DNA of 64,000 nucleotides from Siphonodentalium dalli (taxonomy: Eukaryota > Mollusca > Scaphopoda > Gadilida > Siphonodentaliidae): contig CP136065.1 in assembly GCA_032622095.1 (NCBI GenBank), positions 60,071,094 through 60,135,093 of the forward strand, written 5' to 3'. Positions within the stretch are counted from its first letter, which is position 1. Each line of letters starts with the position of its first letter. The notes below the pieces were generated by a model. The model did not search any database. It saw only the letters and a program-made list of their open reading frames with translations, and was not told the origin of the DNA. This document shows, one piece after another, positions 55,340-64,000 of this stretch. The position numbers were made by a program, and so were the translations under genes.

Positions 55340-56905
55340 CTGAAAAATAAAATATTACAGAACTTATAATTCATCCTATTTGCGACAATTTAATTATATC
55401 AGATTATAAATAGTAACTCTTTTTTTTTAATTCCCACATCGTACAAGTTAATAACAGCCCTCAATGAATTGTATACATGTGTATACAGGTATACTATGTA
55501 TATTGTCTATTGTAATGAACTCGCAAGGAACTGTATTTTATATTTTTATTTAAGTTTTTATTTATCATATGGCCTGGCCTGGACATAACAGGAGTCATAC
55601 CCATCTTTGTACACATCTTGCATATTGGAGTGACCATCTTGAATCTTTGTCATAGGAATGATTTCACCACACCACCATTTCCCCACATTGGACACAAAAA
55701 TAAGATTCAGCCGATATCAGAACCATAGCATGCCAACTCTAGGGGACCTAACAGGGATAATCTTGGACATTTTTTGGAAAGGGTTCGGGGCCCATGCAAT
55801 TGGGAAATATAGATAGCATAGCGGGGTAAATTGGGATTTTTGAATTAAAATTGATCAACTGAATATAACAAGAGCATCACAAGGGCGTGCCAAAATATGC
55901 CCTTTAGCTATTTCGAATTGTACTACAGCAAAATAAAATAATAATTTGAGCTCACAAAGAACCTGATGTGCCCCTAATTTCAATGTGGTCGGAAATTACC
56001 GTCAGAACTCGCCACAAATTGTACATGATCTCAAACACATATTCATTCTCAAGTATCAACAGGATTTTCGGAGATCAAGTGCATCTGTGGCTTTTGCCAC
56101 GACGATAAACAGCAACTGACAAGTTACTGCCTGAATGACTGTAACACCGGTTTTGCGAGGGCGAGTTTTGCAAGTTAATTATTAGGCTAATGACTCGTTG
56201 AATTAAATTCAGCAACTTAAACTAATAGAAACTGGAAGAATAAAGTGACGTTAGAATGAGATTGGGAATTTTCAGACTAAGGAACTTTGGAAATATTTTT
56301 GTTTTGCAAATAAAAAGTTTATGGGGAGGTCGGGGTGGGGGGAGGGTTACCAGAAAGGCAGAAAAAAACGGTATTTTTTAGACCTTATGCCGAAGTTATG
56401 GGACTTCATTGTCTTCATCATTAAATTGAATATTTATGTTATTCCAACGTTGTGTTCCTCTCTGTTCTGGTCAGGATATCCCTCCTATTTTCACATTTAT
56501 AAAAGTTAAAATAAATATTTATAACCTAGTTTTTATTGGGAAGATGTAAAGATGATCATATTTGGGCTTAAAACCCTGCTTGTGGTCTACATCTGAAAAC
56601 CACTAATCGTTTCAACAATAGACTGTTAAGAGCCCAATCAATCATTCAATGTCACTGTCAGCTTATTAGTTTTCAATAGGTTCAATTTCTTATTTCTGTT
56701 TTGTCTCCTATGGTCTCCTATTTTCGACGATTAAATTCATGATTATATTTATAACTTCCTTAAATATGATTTCTTTTTTAAAGAAAACTTCGTATCAAGT
56801 TCTAGCAATACGTTTCTTATTTAGAAATGTATATGCCCATTTATTTATTGATAGGATGAATGGGAGGCGAAATTAAGACGAAAATCAAATTCATTTTTCA
56901 CTCAC
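55340..56905 (-). other. Candidate RPS9 5' UTR intron
   Basis: If the 5' TOP exon is right, this is intron sequence. It shows no recognised repeats or ORFs. The GTGGGGGGAGGG-rich stretch near 56,325 is simple sequence. Confidence 0.4.
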
Positions 56906-56937
56906 ATCTGTCGGGCACAACGACCACGTGCAAAAAG
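56906..56937 (-). promoter_or_regulatory. Candidate RPS9 5' TOP exon and transcription start
   Basis: On the minus strand CTTTTTGCACGTGG starts at 56,937, and the donor GTGAGT follows at 56,905. That makes a 32-base untranslated exon beginning with C plus pyrimidines (5' terminal oligopyrimidine), as ribosomal protein mRNAs have. The intron to 55,340 would be ~1.57 kb. This is inferred from motif and position; transcript data would be needed to confirm it. Confidence 0.4.
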
Positions 56938-57815
56938 ATCGACCGGATGGGCTTCCAGTGGCGCAATGATATTTAAAAAGTTCGTCTGGTACACCGTGTG
57001 ATGATTATCATTATGTCTTAATTAATAATTGTTTTTATTTCTCTGTAGTAATCGAATAGGTTATTAGGTAATATCGTATAATTACATACAAACATAAAAG
57101 TATAGATTCAGATTTATTTTGTCACTACTTTTTATTGAATAATCTCGTCAGTAGTTGCGTTATTCGGCTTGACCAAAGATTGGGCGAACTTGAAGTTGAA
57201 GTTAGACCAGACCATTCAACTGGGTTTCTGCAAAATCGCATTCCATCGACATTTTCCAGAATTTTCGACCTGTCTGTTGTCATTCTCTTCTAGCTATGAT
57301 AAGTGTACAGCTTTCGACTACTTTGCATACCGGTGCCGTGCTATATACTAGAACTAGGTAGGCCTACTAGGAAACATTGCAAAGAACATCGAATTCGAAC
57401 TGTTTCTGTGATTTAAATTTTACTCTGAAAGGGTGGGGGGAGGGGGGGGGGGGGGGGTGGGGAAACTCCAGGATAAAAAAGTTTAATTTTTTTTTATGTA
57501 TGCCCCATAGCATGTATGCTACACATTATGCCAAAATCAGTATCCATCCATCAATCATTCGTCCATCTGTCGAGATCTGTCCGTCTGTCGATATAAGCAT
57601 TTCTTTTATCGGATCGTGTTCAAAATTTTATGTTCATTTTTTATGATAACACACCCTGACCCTTCACCTGTATAGTTTTTGCTAATCTATCGGTTGACTG
57701 GTTTAGAAAATATGAACACTTTTCTTCGACATTCCATAGGCATGTGTGCATTTATCATAGTGATTAAAGGGGAGTAATTCTACATAATGTTTACTGTTAT
57801 CTACTGACTGTAGCT
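56938..57815. other. Upstream of RPS9, nothing recognised
   Basis: A G-rich run (57,430-57,461) and TCCATCCATC/GTCCGTCTGTC microsatellite-like words (57,540-57,600) are present. No gene is supported. Confidence 0.45.
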
Positions 57816-58014
57816 ACAGTAATGCCCTAAATAATCGACTCCTTAACCACAGCAGAATTATTGTAATTTTTCAGGATTTTGTCGGAATTATGGCTTGTTG
57901 CCATAATCGATCAATGAGAGCTTTCCAATGAATGGCAACAAGCCATATTTCCGACTAAATCCTGAAATATTACACTGAGGTGGTTAAGGAGTCGATTATT
58001 TAGAACATTACTGT
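57816..58014. mobile_element. MITE family N, full-length copy
   Basis: Ends ACAGTAATGCCCTAAATAATCGACTCC (left) and the inverse at 57,988-58,014 form ~35-bp terminal repeats extended by CTTAACCAC. The inner arms pair CAGGATTTTGTCGGAATTATGG with CCATATTTCCGACTAAATCCTG. Confidence 0.75.
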
Positions 58015-58399
58015 ACATGTAGCAGTACCCAGTATATCAATCAGGTCATTTATAAATGTGTACATCATCATGTACTAGTAGCTGTTGTGCCCAGATAATT
58101 TATTAGGTTTGTCAACATTCAGCTGTGTGTGTTTATTTTTAAACATTTGAAATGTTGTAACTTTGAAACATCAAATTAAGTGGCAAACCTGGGTATACAT
58201 GTAGTCCCATCATATGATGTTATTGAAAATTATTACAGCATATGGTCTTGTGATATTTTTCATGTATCTCGAGGTTGATGGTGTCAGATCTACTTTTAAT
58301 TTGCATCGTTTTTGGGATTAAAATTAACCCATTCCATCCATGGACACATACTTTCCGATAGGCAGATATTAAATTAACCCTTCAACTTTCCGGCAGCCA

Positions 58400-58800
58400 G
58401 GTTCAGTAATTATACCCCCATCCCAAAAGATGGGGGGTATACTGGATTACATGTGTCTGCCCGTCCATCTGTGCATTTGTCTAGCCGTCCATCCATCTGT
58501 CCACTCATATATCTCAACAATGAGTAATCGGATCTCAATGAAATTTGGTATGCAGGTTTGGTATCAGGAGGACTTTCAAAAGATGGATCACTGACGTTGT
58601 TTACCTTCTCTAGTTCAAGAGTTATCCCTCTGTCTTTATCCGAAAATGTTGGATTTCTATCTGTCGTTCGTTAGAATTGTCAAGTAATTTGTTCATTCAT
58701 CACATTTTTTTCCACAATTTGGTTAACCTGCCCATATTTAAATTTTCACCATGGGGGTATCCCAGCAGCCGTGTTGCAACCTCTTATACATGTATAAACC
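58400..58800 (+). repeat. Dispersed repeat family C, long copy
   Basis: A CCCCATC...GATGGGGGGTATACTGG opening, CCATCCATCTGTCC tract, GGATCTCAATGAAATTTGGT, and an end with GCCCATATTTAAATTTTCACC and GGGGGTATCCC. The last part is inverted at 24,806-24,895. The copy shows both ends of the family. Confidence 0.55.
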
Positions 58801-59391
58801 ATCTATTGAATATTCTAATATCATTATATGAAAAGTCTTAACTGTTTTATTTTGAAATTCTCTCAGTTGCCTTTGGGCAGTCTAAATAAAATTAGACCGT
58901 GTTTCATTTCAATCAACTTATGGGCAAAAGACTCACAGTTAAAATTATTTCAAATGGGAGAAATCGAGTCAATACGCAGAGAGCAATGTGTTGATTGACC
59001 TTTTAATGAATAGTTTCCTGCAAATTTGATTAATATTCACTTATTCATACAAGCCATATGATACCGGCCCGGTTAATTTGACTGCTATCTCATGAAGTTA
59101 TCGAATAAACGTTATGGTTACGTATCTTAACTGAGCAAAATGCTGTATGTTCAAAATCGAAACTTAAACGTACGTTTATCATCATAATTGGGGAATGATC
59201 AGGATTCAGACAGAACAGGTATAATTAATAGATTTGTTTTTGCAAAGATATTCAAAAATATAGTATTTTCTCCTAACCTATGAGCATTACGTCACGTGCC
59301 AAATAAGGATCATTACAACTTCGAGTGAAAATTTAAACGTGTAAATTCTAAATAAAGAGATGACGCAACATGACCACGGTACAGCTCAATA
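58801..59391. other. Non-coding, nothing recognised
   Basis: No repeats, ORFs or splice-like exons were seen. Confidence 0.45.
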
Positions 59392-60580
59392 TAGGGATCT
59401 GCGAATCGGGGATTTTGCATCGAATCGAATCTCAATATCGAATCTCCTTCCTGATATCGACATCGAATCGAATCGAATCAGCTAGTGATTGACATTGTTT
59501 ACCAGTGTTTTTTTTGGTGTCTCATAACAAAAAACTGCAAAATTCACTATCTACTATATATTAACAATGTTGTGTTTTCTTAGAGAAAATCGTTACATTG
59601 GCAAGTCACTCTCAGTCTCATCGAAGGTTTGGGATATGTTGACTGTTGTATTTAATTACTGTCTACTGTGTCATGGTACATGTAAACATGACACAAGAAG
59701 TGTTATTAAGCCACTTGTAGACAGTTCAATCAACGTATCACAAACACCATGGAATTGAATTCACTTGTCTACATTATTTAGTAAAGATAAAGATTTAACA
59801 CACTTGGACACCGATCAGCTATATGATTGTTGTAGTCCAATACCAATGGTAGTAAAGGTAGTTATCTGCTAAACTATTCACCCCACAAAAGATTAAACAC
59901 CTACATCACATTTTCACAGTAATTGTCTTCAGGGAGGAGGTCCCAGAAAACAGACATAAATTACAAGTGTTAAATGTTATCAACAAGATTCAACGGATCA
60001 AAACTTGGTACAACTCGGTTGATTTCCCGGGAAACAGAAACTGAAAGTAGGACATTTCTATGAATTCTGCCGGCAGTGTCGCAGATAACTGGTCGCACAT
60101 AATGACGTCCATTTAAAAACGTTCTAAGGTTTCTGTTCATTCCAATCTATGTTTTGTCGCGCATAACGTTGGCTCATGACATTGAGTTTTATTCATATAG
60201 TCTGAATTGGATATCTGAATTTCTAAACATAAGGTAATCAATTGAGTTCCACAACTAGCGATCATGCACCGTGTATAGACAATTTATATAGTGTAGATAC
60301 AGATTACAAATATATGCGGCGATTGATCACCGTCATGGGTTCTGATCGAAGCACATAATTTGCATAATTCACGTCTAATCGGAATGCATACATTCAAAAT
60401 TACCTCCGTTTTTGTGATTTCAGGTCATTTGGCATGTTCTGTCTAGACGCATATAACGAAACTACACCAAAGAAACACTGATTCGAAAATATCCGAATCA
60501 GCAGACCGAATCGGTGTTGATCTTGAATCGGGTGCCCGATATCGACATCGAATCGAATCTAGAATATTCGCAGGCCCCTA
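59392..60580. mobile_element. hAT-like non-autonomous element with CGAATC subterminal repeats
   Basis: Ends TAGGGATCTGCGAAT and ATTCGCAGGCCCCTA are inverted. Subterminal GAATCGAATCGAATC-type repeats lie on both sides. CTCAATA occurs just outside each end (directly left, two or three bases away at right), consistent with an 8-bp duplication slightly eroded. The 1.2-kb interior has no recognised ORF. Confidence 0.6.
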
Positions 60581-61732
60581 TATCTCAATAATATTTATTA
60601 TAGCATGATGACAATTCCAATAACAATGTTGACCAAATGTAGGACACCATTGTTTACTTAAATTAACAAGCAGTTAACAGCCACGGGGAGGGACCAGGAC
60701 ACAAGCTTTCCAAGTGTTGGAAATTTCCAACTTGACATCCCCCCAAGGTTGGAAAATTTCCAACTGATGGCCATTTCAGTCCAAAATTTTGACCAAAAGT
60801 AGGAAAATATGGACCAGCTCCGTTTAAGACACAATGTGATTACTAAATATTTTTCAACCAATCACTCTTATAATCACATCCAGGTTTATCATGACACATT
60901 CTTCACCCGTATATATTTTGGTATCGATTGATTGCATGGTTTTGAAAATCTTAATCATGCTATCCATGAAGCAAAACTACATCTGACCAGTCTCATATTT
61001 ATCTCTACAAATGGCAGAAACACAAGGGCTTGTAATGTATAGAGCAGGCATGTATTGGTTATAGACAGAACGTACCGTACCCACTACACAAACATCCCAA
61101 TTCAGAATGTCCCACTTTGGAAGGAACACACCCGATTCTGAGAACAAAATTTACCAATATTTTGATTTGAGTTCTCTGGAATAGTAGTCCAGAGGTCATT
61201 TGAAACTGCTGGAATATATTCACATCTCTCTTTAAAAAAAGATAAGTACTGATGGTAGCAAAAATATGGTCTAAACCTTAATTCTGGTTTAATCAATAAT
61301 ATAAAATCAATCTAAATATTTAAAAAATTCCATGTACTACTGAGTACTCATCAGTAAATGAATTTCCAATTTTTGGTGTTTTGCCCCTTTTTTGGAGAAT
61401 ATGAAGATTAAATAGTCTGCCACTCATTCCTCTTGGAAGATTAAGATAGTCTTCATGAAGATTATACAGAGAATATTAGTCTTCAAAAAGCAATTTAAGT
61501 CGAAGACTAAGAAGTCTTCAATTTGGGCGAATTACATGTACATATAGGCCAAAATGAATAATATGTGCGTTTCCCCTATCCGCCTGCCCCTACCACAAAC
61601 CCCCGACCAATTGCCATTTTACTGGTTTTGAGAAAGAAAAAACAAATGAATAATAAAGTAAATAAATTATAAACCGACCAACCATCCAAAATCTTAAATA
61701 AATTTCCGACTTTATAATTTTTCCCATTTTTA
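60581..61732. other. Non-coding, short local repeats
   Basis: Two TTGGAAA(A)TTTCCAAC palindromes (60,717-60,731 and 60,749-60,766) and several AGTCTTC/GAAGACT words (61,430-61,525) were seen. Neither forms a recognisable element. Confidence 0.45.
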
Positions 61733-62735
61733 GCTCAACTTTACTTTGTAAAGTTTGAGCTGTTACAATGGGTTGGCGTCTCGGTCCATCCATGCGTCCG
61801 TCGTCTGTCAACTATTTCCTTTGGCTCAATTCGGCATCCCTCATTCGATCAACACCAAACTTCATACATGTATGGATATTCGGGATGACCTCTACATGTA
61901 GATGGGAGCCATCACTTTTTTCCGGAATTCATTAAAAACAGCCATTTTGGATTTCATTTTTAATCCATCGGCACAGCCTGCAGCCCGCATTTATTGGAGA
62001 ATTGTCTTGAAAATTTGCAGGCATGTTTTAAGATCACCTCCAGATGGTAGCCATCAAATTTGAACTATTTTCTATGAAAAACATTGCCGCCTGCAGCCAT
62101 CTTGGATTTTAATCTTTGCATGACTAAATTCTTTGGCACACCCTACAGACCACATCCCTCATCCGATCATCACCGTACCCCCAAATAGATCTTCGGGGTG
62201 ATCTCTAGATGGGAGCCATAAATTGTTTCCGAAATTCATAGAAAAACATGGCTGTCGGGGCCATCTTGGATTTTACTCTTTGCATCTCTAAATCCTTTCG
62301 GCACACCCAACAGGCCACATCCCTCATCTGATCATCACCATACCCCCACATGGATCTTCAGGGTGATCTCTAGATGGGAGCCATCAATTACTTCCAAAAT
62401 TTGTTAAAAAAAAAACATGGCTGCCAGCGGCCGTCTTGGATTTTACTCTTTGGCTGACTAAATACTTTGGCACACCCTCATCCAATCATTATCAAAATTA
62501 ATATGGATCTTCATGGTGACCTCTAGATTGGAGCCATAAATTTGAATCCATCTGCACACCCTGTAGCCCACATTTATTGGTGAATTTTTTTAGATGAAAA
62601 TAATTTCATCTACACAATACAAGACCTTTACTGTAACTTTTTTGGCTTTCCTTCTTCTTTATCATTCTATTCATTGTTCAGCAAAAAATAAACTCCTTCC
62701 CAAGTTGAGCTACAATGTCATTGGCAATTTCATAT
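61733..62735 (-). mobile_element. Family A element (minus), complete but diverged
   Basis: The terminal hairpin TAGCTCAACTTTACTTTGTAAAGTTTGAGCT is at 61,733 and the 5' palindrome variant AATGTCATTGGCAATTT at 62,716. Four or five monomers are mostly C-type (CCACATCCCTCATC, TCATCACC, GATGGGAGCCAT). The internal sequence is the most divergent of the copies, suggesting an older insertion. Confidence 0.65.
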
Positions 62736-63352
62736 TTTCGCTCAATCAACAATCCATTCGCAAAATTTGTGGCCATGATCAAAACATTGGGAATAGACGA
62801 GAATGTCCTAATTGTCCTTCCATTACAAAAACAAAAGTAGCAGAAGATGAGTCAAAAATTGGCACACATGGTTCTCTGATACTGGCATACTGCAGAGGAA
62901 CTTTCTAACAATGATAATGGCTGCAAAGCGCAAATGCCTTAATAAACACGGTGCCGCTGAGTATTCTAATGTTAATATGTCTCCTGTCTCATTCAATGGA
63001 TTAAGCATGCTTGTTGTGATACTATTTGTCAGTACTGTCATCGATGTCCTATTGTTTAAAGTGATGTGAAACACTCCGCTTTTGTGTTCCAAATGGAATA
63101 AGATACATGTACCGGGTATATGAATGCCAAAGTCAATTATTTGATATCCAAATAGTCAGAAAACAGCTTCATTATTAAAAACAAATTACAGTGATTTCTT
63201 GAAAATAAACATGTCGTTTTCCAAACTGGTATCTTTTTAATTAGTTGGGATATATAATCAATTCTTGTGCTTTTCTAATTGGTCATTGGGTGCAACAACT
63301 GTGTCTATAAAGTTCATATGTGCTTTTCCTATTTTTTAAGGAGATGAAAACT
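62736..63352. other. Non-coding, nothing recognised
   Basis: The 104-codon ORF 62,594-62,908 starts inside the transposon and has no domain. The rest is unassigned. Confidence 0.4.
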
Positions 63353-63560
63353 ATCAGTAATTCCCAAAGTAATTGACCACTTAACCACAGCAGAATTATG
63401 GGTAACTTTTCAGGATTTAGTCGGAATTATGGCTTGTTGCCATTCATCGGAAAGCTCTCCACGAGATGAATGGCAACAAGCCATATTTCCGACTAAATCC
63501 TGAAAAGTTACCCATAATTCTGCTGTGGTTAAGTGGTCAATTACTTTGGGAATTACTGAT
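63353..63560. mobile_element. MITE family N, best-preserved copy
   Basis: ~95-bp arms are almost perfectly complementary: ATCAGTAATTCCCAAAGTAA ... CTTAACCACAGCAGAATTAT ... CAGGATTTAGTCGGAATTAT, meeting at a TCGGAAAGCTCTCCACGA loop. The low divergence between arms indicates recent activity or recent conversion. Confidence 0.85.
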
Positions 63561-63616
63561 CAGTCAATGTTTTTGTTGTCAAAAACTCATACTGTGAATT
63601 TCTTTATTCCTTTCAG

Positions 63617-63767
63617 GTCAATTAATGGAGATGACAAAGCAGAATACTTCCAATCTGTTTCAGGAATATCACTTCGACAATAAACTAGAAAACGGCAGTC
63701 CGTCTGAGAAAAGTGATGTTCTTAGAAACATCATGGTCCAGATAGAATGTGCAAGAAAGATTAATCA
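63617..63767 (+). CDS. Probable coding exon of an unidentified gene
   Basis: It follows a good acceptor (TTTATTCCTTTCAG). The open reading includes MEMTKQNTSNLFQEYHFDNK, then ENGSPSEKSDVLRN and IMVQIECARKINQ. It ends either at a TGA (63,769-63,771) or at a donor GTGAGA at 63,768, which would make it an internal exon. The composition is hydrophilic and protein-like, unlike the repeats around it. The family was not recognised. Other exons must lie beyond the window or remain unseen. Confidence 0.4.
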
Positions 63768-63831
63768 GTGAGAAGATATTAAATCAGTTTAACCCTTTCT
63801 TTACTAAATACACATTGACGAGTTGCTCCCT

Positions 63832-63941
63832 TAGGAAATGTTCAGATAATAAGTTCAACAACCAGCCTGAACGTATTATCTGTTCGTGTGTCATCTACTA
63901 ATAGACAATTGTTTGTTGAACTTATTATCTGAATATTTCCC
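63832..63941. repeat. Foldback hairpin
   Basis: GGAAATGTTCAGATAATAAG and its inverse near 63,915-63,941 form ~30-bp arms with one or two mismatches around a ~50-base loop. MITE-like. Confidence 0.75.
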
Positions 63942-64000
63942 ACCAATGAAGAGGAATACTTCTGCACATGTATTATCTTTTTGTCTGTCTGCCGTCATCT

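Noticed and set aside
60717-60766. Paired GGAAATTTCC sites as NF-kB elements
   Set aside because: They sit in a short local repeat with no gene nearby; by chance or duplication such palindromes are expected in A+T-rich DNA.
62594-62908. 104-codon ORF with a signal-peptide-like start
   Set aside because: It begins inside the 5' end of a family A element, and the apparent hydrophobic leader is transposon sequence.

Overview
This window is animal nuclear DNA. Its genes have introns with GT-AG borders, TATA and CCAAT elements and poly(A) signals, and there are no bacterial-style operons. Most of it is A+T-rich non-coding sequence packed with transposable elements. The two firmly identified host genes (a forkhead factor of FoxH type and ribosomal protein S9), the mix of Helitron-like arrays, hATs, TTAA-type MITEs and Penelope-like remains, and the frequent ACATGTA words fit a marine invertebrate. 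A lophotrochozoan such as a mollusc is my best guess, but the species cannot be fixed from sequence alone.

Layout. Positions 1-12,700 hold no convincing gene. They contain foldback elements (1,097-1,510; 1,586-2,114; 3,514-3,903) and three copies of a Helitron/Helentron-like non-autonomous element, here called family A (5,073-6,620; 7,198-8,385; 9,291-11,808), each filled with tandem ~160-bp monomers. The FoxH-like gene lies at 12,818-15,644 (+), two coding exons, with a visible promoter and a poly(A) signal at 16,433. It is bracketed by a near-identical inverted duplication of about 0.78 kb (9,091-9,872 and 17,175-17,953). Then come a further family A copy (minus), a 32-copy 39-bp minisatellite (18,780-20,024), MITEs, and a family A copy with a trimeric higher-order repeat (21,188-23,924). 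These are followed by a Penelope-like fragment with a hammerhead-ribozyme-like motif (24,238-24,774), a second Helitron-like family (B), a perfect 67-bp-arm palindrome (26,820-26,955), and LINE and family A fragments.

RPS9 occupies 32,584 to about 56,937 on the minus strand. Its four coding exons give a complete 190-residue protein. The intron between coding exons 1 and 2 is about 19 kb and is a transposon nest. It holds a 5.2-kb hAT with a perfect 8-bp target duplication, a second hAT inside that with its own perfect 8-bp duplication, decayed BED/hAT transposase pieces and a long foldback element. It also holds a 331-bp palindrome and, antisense to RPS9, an apparently intact three-exon gene (45,200-50,734) for a ~1,015-residue DDE-transposase-like protein with C-terminal cysteine pairs that I cannot place in a named superfamily. 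The right end (57-64 kb) carries more MITEs, a hAT-like element, another family A copy and one probable coding exon of a gene running off the window.

The two host genes show no functional link. The story of the window is repeat biology: several element families share one architecture (small 5' palindrome, ~150-160-bp tandem core, CGGACGGAC-type tract, 3' hairpin), and some of their pieces have been recently duplicated, inverted or amplified into satellites.
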